A stretch of DNA of 64,000 nt from Idiomarina sp. (GCA_020831965.1 JAFIFP010000014.1:124001-188000); one strand, 5' to 3'. Counted from the first letter of the stretch, positions 48,483 through 58,835 are shown. Program-made: numbers and translations. Notes: generated by a model not told the origin, from the sequence alone.

Positions 48483-49355
48483 TTACGCAAGCTGCTGACT
48501 CAAGAAGTCCACTAAGTGGCGAACTTTTGCAGACAGCAGCCGATTCTCTGGATAAACGGCCCAAATGCCGTCATCGGGCGTGCGAAAGTCACTGAGTACT
48601 GCCATTAATGCGCCGCTTTTCAAATGCTCTTCAATGTAATAGCCCGGTAATTGCACCAGTCCTAGCCCACGCAATGCGGCGTCAAGAAGGGCTGGGCCAC
48701 TATTGCAATGAATCCGTCCTTGCGGCCGAAAGTGAAGGGGCTGGCCCTTATCGTCCTGTAGCCTCCAGACATCCAAACTGCCACGTAAACATTCGTGATT
48801 GCTTAATTCATCGGGACGTTGTGGTGCAGGGCGCTGATTAAAGTACTCAGGAGCCCCAACAATATATTGAGTGCGCGTTCCGAGTTTGCGGGCAATCAGT
48901 GACGAACTTTCCAAACTACCGAGTCGAATGGCTAAATCAAAACCGCCTTGAATCAGATTCAATTGGGTATTTGTGAGTTGAAGTTCTAAGCTTACGTCAG
49001 GATGTCGAGTCAGAAATTCATGCAGTAGAGGTGCAAGTCGAGTCTCACCATAGAAGACGGGGGCAGTGATCTTTAGACGACCTCGGGGGGTGAGCATCAG
49101 AGAAGCGATTGAGTGGTCCGCGTCTTCGAGGCTTTCGACAATGTGTCGGCAATGATTCAGGTAAAGTTTCCCTTCCTCGGTTAAGTGCACACGGCGAGTA
49201 CTACGATGCAGCAGCTTTATGTTGAGGCGCTGCTCCAACGCCGCGATATTGCGCGACACTTGAGCGACAGAAATCTGCAACGACTGCGCGGCAAGGGTAA
49301 AGGAACCTTCATCCGCCACAGCTACTAGTTCGCTAATGCCTTGCCATTGCTTCAT
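48483..49355 (-). CDS. LysR-family transcriptional regulator
   Basis: A 290-residue LysR regulator. The N-terminal winged helix has AVADEGSFTLAAQSLQISVAQVSRNIAALEQ-type spacing with the canonical LHRSTRRVHLTEEG at about 55-68. The effector domain follows (about 90-290). It is divergent from frmA-fghA, so it may control formaldehyde detoxification, although its ligand is unknown. Confidence 0.9.
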   Translation of the reverse strand: MKQWQGISELVAVADEGSFTLAAQSLQISVAQVSRNIAALEQRLNIKLLHRSTRRVHLTEEGKLYLNHCRHIVESLEDADHSIASLMLTPRGRLKITAPVFYGETRLAPLLHEFLTRHPDVSLELQLTNTQLNLIQGGFDLAIRLGSLESSSLIARKLGTRTQYIVGAPEYFNQRPAPQRPDELSNHECLRGSLDVWRLQDDKGQPLHFRPQGRIHCNSGPALLDAALRGLGLVQLPGYYIEEHLKSGALMAVLSDFRTPDDGIWAVYPENRLLSAKVRHLVDFLSQQLA

Positions 49356-49408
49356 ACGTAGTGCTCCGTTGATTGATCAGGACATTGTATCGTTGTCCGG
49401 TCAGTTAA

Positions 49409-49441
49409 TTATTGCATAAATGAAAAAGAGAATTGCAATAA
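49409..49441. promoter_or_regulatory. Inverted repeat in the lysR-frmA divergent region
   Basis: TTATTGCA (49409-49416) and TGCAATAA (49434-49441) form an 8-bp inverted repeat around 17 AT-rich bases, between the LysR gene and frmA. LysR proteins often bind such dyads; the assignment is inference. Confidence 0.45.
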
Positions 49442-49478
49442 GCGTGGATTACATGTTCAAAGGAAATAATTAGAATGA

Positions 49479-50642
<1,164 letters not shown>

Positions 50643-50666
50643 ATCCTGCACCCATAGGAATTCAGC

Positions 50667-51533
50667 ATGACGATTCAGTTACAGGACGAGAAAAAGGTTT
50701 TTGGTGGGCGTCAATTGCGGTATCAACACCGCTCAGACGTCCTCGATTGCGATATGACGTTTTCGGTATTTCTGCCACCTCACGCAGAATCTGGCAAAGT
50801 GCCAGCGGTATATTGGCTCTCGGGTCTGACCTGTACCGATGAGAACTTCTCGAGTAAAGCGGGGGCTCAGCGGGTGGCCGCAGAACTTGGGTTGGCATTG
50901 ATCATTCCGGACACCAGTCCTCGTGGTGAGCAGGTGCCGGACGATCCGGACGGCGCTTATGACTTTGGCCTAGGTGCGGGTTTTTACGTGAATGCGACGC
51001 AAGCACCTTGGGCTGCGCACTATCAAATGTATGACTACATTGTGAATGAGTTGCCAAAGCTTGTGGAAGCGGCTTTGCCGGTATCGACTGAGCGGTCTAT
51101 TAGTGGTCATTCTATGGGGGGACATGGCGCATTAGTCATTGGCTTGCGCAATCCAGAGCGCTACCGTGCTATTTCGGCCTTCTCTCCCATAGTTAATCCC
51201 ACGCAGTGCCCATGGGGCGAAAAAGCTTTGGGTAATTACCTTGGCACCGATAAAACCGCGTGGCGTGCTTATGACGCAGTTTGCTTACTTGAGGACACCG
51301 GTGCTTCCAAAGCAAGTATACCGTCGGTGTTAGTGGACCAAGGTGACGCCGATAACTTCTTGGCGGAACAGTTGATGACCGAGAACTTGGTAAAAGTGAA
51401 TGACCAGCAGCAGTTGGGTATGACGATTCGCTATCAGCCGGGTTACGACCACAGCTACTATTTCATTGCTTCCTTTATTGAAGAGCATTTGCGCTTTCAT
51501 GCCAAGGCGCTCGGGGTCAGTGCGACTGTGTGA
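50667..51533 (+). CDS. fghA: S-formylglutathione hydrolase
   Basis: A 288-residue serine esterase (FghA/FrmB) that hydrolyses S-formylglutathione to formate and glutathione, the step after FrmA. VFLPPHAESGKVPAVYWLSG and LTCTDENF are family blocks, the nucleophile is Ser149 in GHSMGGHGA, and the acid and His are in DQGDADNF and GYDHSYYF. It lies directly downstream of frmA. Confidence 0.95.
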   Translation: MTIQLQDEKKVFGGRQLRYQHRSDVLDCDMTFSVFLPPHAESGKVPAVYWLSGLTCTDENFSSKAGAQRVAAELGLALIIPDTSPRGEQVPDDPDGAYDFGLGAGFYVNATQAPWAAHYQMYDYIVNELPKLVEAALPVSTERSISGHSMGGHGALVIGLRNPERYRAISAFSPIVNPTQCPWGEKALGNYLGTDKTAWRAYDAVCLLEDTGASKASIPSVLVDQGDADNFLAEQLMTENLVKVNDQQQLGMTIRYQPGYDHSYYFIASFIEEHLRFHAKALGVSATV

Positions 51534-51586
51534 TCAGTGCATTGGTACTTTAATAACCACTCGAGCGCTCGCGACACAAAAAGTGC

Positions 51587-51615
51587 TTGCGCTTAGGTGG
51601 TCAAATTACTAATAT
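51587..51615 (+). promoter_or_regulatory. Sigma-70 promoter of tRNA-Val
   Basis: TTGCGC (51587-51592) and TAATAT (51610-51615) are separated by 17 bp, and AGCGCCCGC follows the -10. A GC-rich discriminator of this kind is typical of stringently controlled stable-RNA promoters. Confidence 0.75.
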
Positions 51616-51654
51616 AGCGCCCGCTTGCCACGGCAAGTCTATTCTAGAAAGTGT

Positions 51655-51731
51655 GCGTCCGTAGCTCAGTTGGTTAGAGCACCACCTTGACATGGTGGGG
51701 GTCGGTAGTTCGAGTCTACTCGGACGCACCA
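51655..51731 (+). tRNA. tRNA-Val (anticodon GAC)
   Basis: A 77-nt tRNA. The acceptor stem GCGTCCG (51655-51661) pairs with CGGACGC (51721-51727), followed by discriminator A and an encoded CCA. The anticodon stem CCACC/GGTGG encloses TTGACAT, giving anticodon GAC for valine (GUC/GUU codons). The T-loop TTCGAGT is normal. It is single, with no other tRNA beside it, and no integrase or repeat attachment site is seen next to it. Confidence 0.95.
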
Positions 51732-51834
51732 ATCTTATTCTCCTATCTGCTTGTTTTTAAAAGAAATAAACAAAGCCTTATCAAAAAACACAGCCTGCAT
51801 ATTGTTGCATAGACTCTTCCTTCAAAACTTTGTT

Positions 51835-51862
51835 TCTCTGGTCTCTGGTCTCTGGTCTCTGG
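51835..51862. repeat. 7-bp tandem repeat, four copies
   Basis: TCTCTGG is repeated four times exactly. It lies between the tRNA gene and the TonB receptor, in a stretch with no other feature apart from the Fur box. Likely a slippage-prone tract. Confidence 0.95.
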
Positions 51863-51988
51863 TGCATCAGGTGCATGGCACTAATCAGGGGATTTTTACA
51901 CCAAGGCCTAGAGGCGCGATCACGGTCGCTTTTGCGATGACTTTTACGCGCAATTTCGGACAAATTTTGTCGTTTAATCCTTGCAGTT

Positions 51989-52007
51989 GATAATCGTTAT
52001 CATTAGC
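51989..52007 (+). promoter_or_regulatory. Fur box upstream of the TonB receptor
   Basis: GATAATCGTTATCATTAGC matches the 19-bp Fur consensus at about 15 positions and lies just before the receptor gene, 45 nt from its start. The organism has Fur (1452). This predicts iron repression of the receptor. Confidence 0.75.
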
Positions 52008-52052
52008 ATTCGCATTCTCGTTTGGGAATTGACCAGCAGTGGAATGTCGTTC

Positions 52053-54266
52053 ATGCCGCAAGTACGCAAAATCAACAAAAGCAAAGTTTACCTAGGAATT
52101 GCCGCGGGCCTATTTGCTTCGGCGCAGGTGCATGCGGACGCACAAGTGGACGGCCATGCTGGCATTGAAGTCATTGTGGTCACCGCGAGTGGCGCAGAAC
52201 AAGCATTACGTGACGCTCCTGCCAGCATTACCGTAGTCACTCGGGCTGACTTAGAGCGCAGTGAAGTCACCAGCTTAGCCGATGCATTGCGCGGTATTCA
52301 GGGCGTGAACGTTAATTACCTCGATGCCCGTGACGGCAAAACTGGCAACCAATCTATCAGTTTGCGCGGGTTGCCAAGGGATTACACCTTGGTGCTGATC
52401 GACGGTGTTCGTCAGAACCCAACCGCTACCGTAGCACCGAACTCGTTTGTTGATTCCCAGTCGGTTTTTATTCCACCCATTTCTGCGATTGAGCGCATTG
52501 AAGTGATCCGCGGGCCCATGTCTGCGCTGTATGGCTCAGATGCTCTCGGTGGTGTGATTAACATTATTACGCGCCGTCCAACGCAAGACATTCGTGGTTC
52601 TGTGACCGTGACAAATACCTTCCAGTCGGATAGCGACTTTGGCGGTCGTTCAGAAATGGAAGCCTTCGTGAGTGGTGGGTTAAGTGGTGGGCTAGGCGAC
52701 GAACGTGTCTCGGCACAGGCCTATGTACGCCTCACTGAGCGTGCTGCGTCGCGCATCGAAATTCCGGGTGTGTCGCCGTCGCTGACCGATAACCGTACGA
52801 TGGGGCAGAACCCTGTGGCCGCCGATACCCGGACTTTCGGTACTCACGTTTATTTCACACCGAATCAAGACAATGAATTCAGCCTGCGAGCCGACTTCAA
52901 TCAGCAGAGCTATGACAACAGTACAGGACAAATTGGGCGTATTCGCCGTGACGCAGAGGGTAATTTCCGCGACGGGTATGCGGATGAGTTAGAGTTTGCG
53001 CGCACACAGTTGAGCCTTTCGCACCGTGCGCTGCTCGACTTCGGTGTTTGGCGTACTCAGTTGACGCACGACGTTATGGAAACCAAGGGACGTACGGTAC
53101 CGCAAGGCTACTTCGAGAATATGGATGGTGCAGCACGCCAACTGAAATTAACCACCAACATTTTCAATACGAGCGTGGCTATTCCCATAGGGGATCATGT
53201 AGTGACCTTGGGTGGGCAGTATATTGACCCGACCTTCGACGATAGCTTGATTGGTAGTTCGATCAGCAGCAGCCGCTACTCGCTTTACGCCCAGAATGAA
53301 TGGTTAGCTACTCACAACCTAACGCTCACTGTGGGTGCTCGTTATGAGAATGACGAAGACGCGGGCAGTGACATTGCGCCTCGAGTTTATGCCGTATATC
53401 ACATCAACGAAAACTGGATGTTCAAAGGCGGTGTTAGCCGCGGTTTTAGCACGCCGCAGCTTGAGCGTAAATTCGATGGTGTGATTGGCTTTGGCGATGG
53501 TGGCTCACGGCCATTGTTCGGTAACCCAGAGCTCCGTAACGAGCGCAGCACCAGCTATGAAGCGGGTCTATTGTATAACGCTGGTGGCGCGTTAAGCGGT
53601 CAAGTTGTTTACTTTTACAATGACTTAGAAAACCTGATTGAAAGCGGCACTGGTGCCAATGCGGGCACTGATTTAAACATTGGTGAAGCGCGTATTCGCG
53701 GCTTGGAATCTTCAGTACGTTACGACTTCAATCCGCAGTGGTGGCTAACGGCGAACCATACCTATGTGGACAGCGAAGTGTTATTTACTCAGCTCGATAC
53801 GGGTGACCGCTCGCGGGCGATTGGTAGTCGCATTGGCGACCCGCTCGTGAGCGTGCCAGATCACATGGCGAATACACGTTTGAATTGGCAAGCCACAGAA
53901 ACGCTCAAGACGTTCATTGAAGTGGAACATCGGAGTGACGCGTATCGCCCACGCAACTTCCATGAACCAATGACGGGTGGCTCATCACAAGGATTTGTGG
54001 AGCCGGGCGTGCGTGACTCAAACGAAGTGCTTGGCAACTTCAAAGGCTACAGCTTGCTTAACATCGGCGCGAGCTGGCAGGTCAATCCGAATGTGGAAGT
54101 GTACGGCAGTATTAACAACCTGCTGAATCATGACTTCATGGATTATCAAGCGTATCAAATTTGTGCGAACGCTGGCTGTACTGAATCCACAACTGGCTTT
54201 AGTAACCGATACAACAGTATTCGTGAGCCTGCGCGGTTATTTATCGGCGCGCGCTTAGCCTTCTAA
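52053..54266 (+). CDS. TonB-dependent siderophore receptor (CirA/FepA-like)
   Basis: A 737-residue outer-membrane receptor. The signal peptide ends near AQVHADA. The TonB box region EVIVVTASG is followed by the plug domain with RDAPASITVVTR and the very typical ISAIERIEVIRGPMSALYGS then DALGGVINIITR. The rest is a 22-strand barrel ending in RLFIGARLAF with a terminal Phe. The pattern is nearest to CirA-like catecholate receptors; the ligand is inferred. I chose the ATG at 52053; 52044 is possible. A Fur box lies upstream and a strong terminator follows. Confidence 0.9.
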   Translation: MPQVRKINKSKVYLGIAAGLFASAQVHADAQVDGHAGIEVIVVTASGAEQALRDAPASITVVTRADLERSEVTSLADALRGIQGVNVNYLDARDGKTGNQSISLRGLPRDYTLVLIDGVRQNPTATVAPNSFVDSQSVFIPPISAIERIEVIRGPMSALYGSDALGGVINIITRRPTQDIRGSVTVTNTFQSDSDFGGRSEMEAFVSGGLSGGLGDERVSAQAYVRLTERAASRIEIPGVSPSLTDNRTMGQNPVAADTRTFGTHVYFTPNQDNEFSLRADFNQQSYDNSTGQIGRIRRDAEGNFRDGYADELEFARTQLSLSHRALLDFGVWRTQLTHDVMETKGRTVPQGYFENMDGAARQLKLTTNIFNTSVAIPIGDHVVTLGGQYIDPTFDDSLIGSSISSSRYSLYAQNEWLATHNLTLTVGARYENDEDAGSDIAPRVYAVYHINENWMFKGGVSRGFSTPQLERKFDGVIGFGDGGSRPLFGNPELRNERSTSYEAGLLYNAGGALSGQVVYFYNDLENLIESGTGANAGTDLNIGEARIRGLESSVRYDFNPQWWLTANHTYVDSEVLFTQLDTGDRSRAIGSRIGDPLVSVPDHMANTRLNWQATETLKTFIEVEHRSDAYRPRNFHEPMTGGSSQGFVEPGVRDSNEVLGNFKGYSLLNIGASWQVNPNVEVYGSINNLLNHDFMDYQAYQICANAGCTESTTGFSNRYNSIREPARLFIGARLAF

Positions 54267-54293
54267 TAGTCCCACTGACAGTCAAAATTCTAG

Positions 54294-54339
54294 AAATGCC
54301 AACCTTCGCTCTTCGGAGTTAGGGGGTTGGCATTTTTTT
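54294..54339 (+). terminator. Rho-independent terminator after the TonB receptor
   Basis: AATGCCAACC (54295-54304) pairs with GGTTGGCATT (54325-54334), 10 bp, with seven T in 54333-54339. Confidence 0.9.
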
Positions 54340-54472
54340 ATGCTTGAACTCGAACTTGAGCTCGAGCTCGAGAGAGTCAATGCAAAGGCTTTAGTATTTC
54401 CTTGCTGTGGTGTAGTTTGGATTTGGTATCTCTATAGGGTTGACCTATTTTCCTCTTAGATTGAGGTGTGGC

Positions 54473-55447
54473 ATGAAAAGAAATGGAGTTTTTATCGGCT
54501 GGCGGGCCGCAACGGTGCTCTTACTTTTGACCCTGACGGGTTGTGCGATCGGGCCGAGTGGTGATTCTAAGTTTACAGGAGGCCCCGCAGAACTCGAATT
54601 TGTGGGAACCGAGCATGTGGACAACCCACTGATTGGGCAGTTTTGGAGCCCTAATGTGAATGACTTTGTGCCTTGGGAGGAAGTTGCCCGTTATATGCCT
54701 CACGGCGGCTGGCTAATGCTGGGTGAACAGCACGATCATCCTGATCATCACGCACTGCAAACCTATTTTATTTATTATTTAGCGGAGCGCGGGTTGCTGG
54801 GACATGTGGGTATGGAAATGATTGCGGCCAATCAGCAGGCTGCGATTGATTCGTACCGTGGCGCAGCGAATCGTGTGCGTCCTGGCGATCTTGATTGGCC
54901 TGCACGAGGCTGGCCGTGGGACAACTACGCAGGCCAAGTTGAAGCTGCGCTGGAACGTTCGAGCGGTTTGGTATTCGGTGACTTGTCGGACACTCAGAAG
55001 AACGAGCTTCGCGAGCAGGTTAGCAATAACGAAGAGCCCATTGCCCATTACAGTGATGTTCATACCCAATTTTTAGCCGAGCTGATTGTGGTAAGCCATT
55101 GCAACATGTTCACGATGGAACGAGCCTTACCTATGGTGGATATGCAAATTGCTCGGGACCAACTGATGGCCCAGCAGATGATTGCGCATGCATTACCTGG
55201 GCGAGTGGGCGTGTTTATTGCGGGGTCAGGTCATGTGCGCGCCGACTATGGTGCCCCTTTGTGGATAGCCGAAAGTGTGCCGGTGCGCACACTGATTCTG
55301 GTGGGTGTGAACGAAAGCACAAATCCGCGCGATTACCTAAAGGCTACGGGCGTGAGTAAACAACTTGAGTACGGCAAACCTGCGGATTTACTCTTTTTCG
55401 TACCAGGTATCCCAGCAGAGGACTACTGCGCCGCGTTCCGGAGTTAG
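54473..55447 (+). CDS. chaN: ChaN-family iron-regulated lipoprotein
   Basis: A 324-residue lipoprotein with signal LLLLTLTGC (lipidated Cys24). WLMLGEQHDHPDHH and GHVGMEMIA are the ChaN signature, with histidines that bind heme in Campylobacter ChaR/ChaN. It probably delivers heme or iron across the periplasm. It lies next to the Fur-box receptor but after a terminator, so it has its own promoter. I chose the ATG at 54473 with GAGG upstream for a proper lipoprotein signal. Confidence 0.85.
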   Translation: MKRNGVFIGWRAATVLLLLTLTGCAIGPSGDSKFTGGPAELEFVGTEHVDNPLIGQFWSPNVNDFVPWEEVARYMPHGGWLMLGEQHDHPDHHALQTYFIYYLAERGLLGHVGMEMIAANQQAAIDSYRGAANRVRPGDLDWPARGWPWDNYAGQVEAALERSSGLVFGDLSDTQKNELREQVSNNEEPIAHYSDVHTQFLAELIVVSHCNMFTMERALPMVDMQIARDQLMAQQMIAHALPGRVGVFIAGSGHVRADYGAPLWIAESVPVRTLILVGVNESTNPRDYLKATGVSKQLEYGKPADLLFFVPGIPAEDYCAAFRS

Positions 55448-55499
55448 GGGTTTCTCGCTTCACAACAGGGTGCAGCCAATAGTCCTAGCTCAGAAATAA

Positions 55500-55523
55500 G
55501 AAAGCTGCCCAAGGGCAGCTTTC
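55500..55523. terminator. Bidirectional terminator between chaN and the phosphodiesterase
   Basis: GAAAGCTGCCC (55500-55510) pairs with GGGCAGCTTTC (55513-55523), an 11-bp perfect stem with a 2-nt AA loop. It separates the convergent chaN and phosphodiesterase genes. Confidence 0.8.
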
Positions 55524-55552
55524 TCTCTGTCGTTTAAAATCCCAGCGTAAAA

Positions 55553-57631
55553 CTATTCGCCACGCAGCGCCGGATAGAGTGATGTACCTACTGCATGGGG
55601 AGGCGTTGGAATGCCTAAGTAGTCGGCCACTGTTGGCGCCATATCAATCAGGCGTGACGCCGGAATGCGACGGGCTGGGAAGTGCTGACCAAAGGCACAG
55701 GTGACGGTATACATATCCGGGCTGGTCGACGCATGGGAATGCCCCGCGAAAATGCGTGCATTCGGATTAATTGGCGAGTCACCATTCACGTTGCGGCTTG
55801 GGCCGTAGCCTCGCGCTGTTTCCCAATACACGTCGCCGCCTGCTGCACCGCCTAAACCGAGTTCAGGGTGTTCGCTGGCAATATACACACGTTCAACCAC
55901 GCGCTCGCCGTTTTCGTCCGTTAAGTTCTCTAGTGCTTCAACAATGCGCGCAATGACCATACTTTTTTCTTCCTCTGGCACAATACCACCACGCCATTCT
56001 GTCGTGTTCACGGTAATCCAGTACGCATTAGGCGACACAGCCAGTGACTGGCTCAGGTCGATCATGCCGTTGTCGTCGAGTACTTGTAAGCCCGCTTCTT
56101 GCAGCAATACATTGGGCAGGAAGTCACGCCAGCTTGGGCGCATACCATGGTCGCCACCGACAAAGAGCGCGCTTTCAGGACCGCTGATGAGCGACATTAA
56201 GTGCTGTAAACGCATGTCGACCAATTCCCATGCACGCGTGCGTAATTCGCGAGCTCGCGGGGCATGCGCTGAATTATAGGCAGGAGAGTCTGGCGCGAGA
56301 TAACCTGCGATAGTGTGGTCAATTGAGTCACCCAGAGGGAAATAGTCTACGAGTAAATCAACGCCTAGCTCATTCCAGAAAAATGACGAGCCTTTATTGA
56401 AAATGCGCGTTGAGAGTTCCGCGGTCTCCAAAAAACGTGCTTCGGCAGTGCCATCACCATCCTGAAACAATGGGGTGCCAAAACCACCACGGCTATACAG
56501 GCGTGTTGAGGAATTTCCAAACCAACCGCGCACTTGAGCGTCGTAGCGTTCGCGTTGCTCTGGATGATTAATATCCATCACATGCATGGCTGGGTGATAC
56601 AACAAGAAGTCTGAGCCGTCTTCGGCGGCTTCAAATAAGCGGAGTCGCAAGAAGGTATTGCCCTGTTCGGTGGCAACCTGCAGCGGCTCTGAGAAAAAGC
56701 GTGCGAGCTCGCGGTTTTGCGGCGGCGTGTCTTCCACCGGATGGGCGATGGCGACAATCGCGCCTTCGCCGTTGGGGGCAGTATTGACTGCGACTCGGTC
56801 ATACTGACTGTCACCATAAAATACGCCGTAAAAAGCGCCTACCCGGTTTTCCCAGCGGAAGAAGCGGGGCGTTACGCCGGCGTTTTCGTTACTATCTAGA
56901 GCTGCACTTAGGGATGCCAAACCTAGGGCTGCCAAATTCTCCCACTGACCTTCAGCGAGCCACTCCACGTCATCGGCGCTCATGGCAGCATCGAAGTTTA
57001 CTTGTAGGTTGTAGCCATTCATGACCGTGAGATTGTCTTGTGTATAGGCATCGGCAATACGTGCTTGATCGGCTAATGCTTGCGAGCTTTGTTCGCCAAC
57101 GCGCGCGGGGAAACCCGGCAATTGCGGAGCTTGGGTCACATGGTGACCACCGGCAGGGCGGCCATCCAATGCTGCCGTAACCCAAATCGGCTCTGCGGCT
57201 GAATTGTCGGCGTCGTAACCCGACACTAAGCTCATCACGGTGTTCTGATCACGAGGCAAACGGTGGGAGGTGTTACCCGTGATCTGCGTCACGTCGCCGT
57301 AGGCGCCAGTCCAAAGCGCGGAGTGACCCGACGCAGTCACTGAAGGAAACGAAGGTTGCGCGTACTCCGTACAGGCACCGAGTTCAAATAACTCATAGAA
57401 ATGCGGCACCTGCTCACGGGACAAGGTGTTTTTTAGAATAGCTTCATTCAAGGAATCAATACTCACTAACAAAGCACGACGTTCCGAAGGCGCTACCAGC
57501 GGGCTTTCTTCGGTGGTCTGTGAAGAGGGACTACAGCCTGCCGCAACGGCAACAGTCAAGGCACTAGCGGCTAGCACTTTAAAACGAGAACTAGACCTAT
57601 GGAGTTGATGAGATGACAGTACTTGGACCAT
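55553..57631 (-). CDS. Alkaline phosphatase-superfamily phosphodiesterase lipoprotein
   Basis: A 692-residue lipoprotein with lipobox VAAGC (Cys33). It belongs to the type I phosphodiesterase/nucleotide pyrophosphatase family: metal-binding Asp in LLVSIDSL, the nucleophile Thr99 in PSFPSVTASGHS, and metal residues in VGGDHGMRPS and FAGHSHAS. The substrate is unknown; relatives hydrolyse nucleotide sugars, phosphodiesters or phospholipids. It is a single gene, with its 5' end facing the defence island start. Confidence 0.87.
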   Translation of the reverse strand: MVQVLSSHQLHRSSSRFKVLAASALTVAVAAGCSPSSQTTEESPLVAPSERRALLVSIDSLNEAILKNTLSREQVPHFYELFELGACTEYAQPSFPSVTASGHSALWTGAYGDVTQITGNTSHRLPRDQNTVMSLVSGYDADNSAAEPIWVTAALDGRPAGGHHVTQAPQLPGFPARVGEQSSQALADQARIADAYTQDNLTVMNGYNLQVNFDAAMSADDVEWLAEGQWENLAALGLASLSAALDSNENAGVTPRFFRWENRVGAFYGVFYGDSQYDRVAVNTAPNGEGAIVAIAHPVEDTPPQNRELARFFSEPLQVATEQGNTFLRLRLFEAAEDGSDFLLYHPAMHVMDINHPEQRERYDAQVRGWFGNSSTRLYSRGGFGTPLFQDGDGTAEARFLETAELSTRIFNKGSSFFWNELGVDLLVDYFPLGDSIDHTIAGYLAPDSPAYNSAHAPRARELRTRAWELVDMRLQHLMSLISGPESALFVGGDHGMRPSWRDFLPNVLLQEAGLQVLDDNGMIDLSQSLAVSPNAYWITVNTTEWRGGIVPEEEKSMVIARIVEALENLTDENGERVVERVYIASEHPELGLGGAAGGDVYWETARGYGPSRNVNGDSPINPNARIFAGHSHASTSPDMYTVTCAFGQHFPARRIPASRLIDMAPTVADYLGIPTPPHAVGTSLYPALRGE

Positions 57632-57824
57632 GAAAAAACACCCAAAAGAAAGAATGGCTAAAGACTACCAGAACTGTATGAATTTCGCATTACATGGCGA
57701 GCTGCTGGTCTGCACTTGTAGTACACCTATGAAATGAGCGTTGATTCAGCCTTTACATCCTCTTCAAAATAAACCACACTAACTTCTTAAAATAACAACA
57801 ATAAAACTTGCATGGGAAGCTTCA

Positions 57825-58694
57825 ATGACGCTCGACAGCATCGCATTCGCACAGAAACAACGCTTGGCTTATATCGACTTTTGCCTGATGTTCAAAGGTT
57901 CGCTGCACCGCAACGACCTGATTCAACGCTTCGAAGTAGGGCTTTCGGCCGGCACCCGCGACTTTAACCTGTACAAAGAGTTAGCGCCGGGTAATTTAGA
58001 GTACAACACCCGCGAGAAGCGCTATTTTCAAAGTGCGAATTTCAAGCCGTTGTTCCAACACGACGCGAAGCGCACCCTGATCAAACTTGCCAACGACATT
58101 TCTGACGGTTTCGACGCCATTGGCGACATTCACTTTCCGGTAGAAGCTCCGCCTAGCTTGAATGTGCCGGACATTTTTGTGGTGGCGCGGTTAGTGCAGG
58201 CCACTCTGAATGGTAAAGCGGTGCAAGTAGACTACACCTCGCTTAGCAGCGGCCATAGCCGCCGTGAAATCGTGCCACACGCTATTGTCGACAACGGTTT
58301 GCGCTGGCACGTGCGGGCTTATGATCGCAAAAGTAAGAGCTTCCGCGATTTCGTATTGACCCGCATTCAGCAAGTGAAAATTCTAGAACATTCCCATAAT
58401 CACGAAGAAGCTGAAGCCGACCACGAATGGCAGCGTCTGATCCCACTGCAATTGGTACCACACCCGCACAACATTAAGCACATAAGCGCTATTGAAGGCG
58501 ACTATGGCATGACCAAAGGCGTACTTACCATTGAAGTGCGAGCCGCCATGGCCGGCTATCTGCTGCGCCGTTGGAATGTGGACTGTACCGAAGACGGCAA
58601 GCTGATCGGGCCCGAATACCAGCTCTGGCTCAGAAATCGCGTGAGTTTAATGAACAGCCCGAACTTGGCGATTGCGCCGGGGTATGAGTCCTAG
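57825..58694 (+). CDS. WYL-domain transcriptional regulator (BrxR-like)
   Basis: A 289-residue regulator. The N-terminal winged helix (about 10-75) has SLHRNDLIQRFEVGLSAGTRD, the middle is a WYL domain (about 130-200) whose core reads VQVDYTSLSSGHSRREIVPH and RWHVRAYDR, and a C-terminal extension (about 220-285) completes the BrxR/CapW layout. Such proteins repress defence operons such as BREX and CBASS until a nucleic-acid-derived signal is bound. The operon downstream fits this role. Its GC-rich, host-like codon use differs from the AT-rich genes that follow. Confidence 0.82.
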   Translation: MTLDSIAFAQKQRLAYIDFCLMFKGSLHRNDLIQRFEVGLSAGTRDFNLYKELAPGNLEYNTREKRYFQSANFKPLFQHDAKRTLIKLANDISDGFDAIGDIHFPVEAPPSLNVPDIFVVARLVQATLNGKAVQVDYTSLSSGHSRREIVPHAIVDNGLRWHVRAYDRKSKSFRDFVLTRIQQVKILEHSHNHEEAEADHEWQRLIPLQLVPHPHNIKHISAIEGDYGMTKGVLTIEVRAAMAGYLLRRWNVDCTEDGKLIGPEYQLWLRNRVSLMNSPNLAIAPGYES

Positions 58695-58796
58695 GTGGGT
58701 GCGGCATTGTTGATGGCTGAAAGCTTGCCAGACCAGAAAGAGTTGATGATTCGATTGGTGGAGCATTTTGTGTTGTTTGAGGATCAGGCTGGCTAA
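58695..58796 (+). other. 33-codon open frame directly after the WYL stop
   Basis: Directly after the WYL TAG, the same frame opens with GTG and encodes 33 residues (VGAALLMAESLPDQKELMIR, then a short LVEHFVLFEDQAG end) before TAA. It could be a recent C-terminal extension cut by the TAG, a remnant of a lost gene, or a tiny leader peptide. No ribosome site is seen for it. Confidence 0.35.
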
Positions 58797-58835
58797 GTCA
58801 GACAATAACCTACTTTGAAATGAGGATATATTTAT

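Noticed and set aside
51655-51731. tRNA-Val as an integration site for the island
   Set aside because: The island begins 6 kb away and no duplicated tRNA 3' end was seen near 57.6-58.8 kb.
54342-54372. CTCGAG-rich palindromes after the TonB terminator
   Set aside because: A short, simple, self-complementary tract with no partner; not enough to call an operator.
57825-58694. WYL protein as CapW of a CBASS system
   Set aside because: No CD-NTase or CBASS effector gene follows; the downstream genes are BREX-like.
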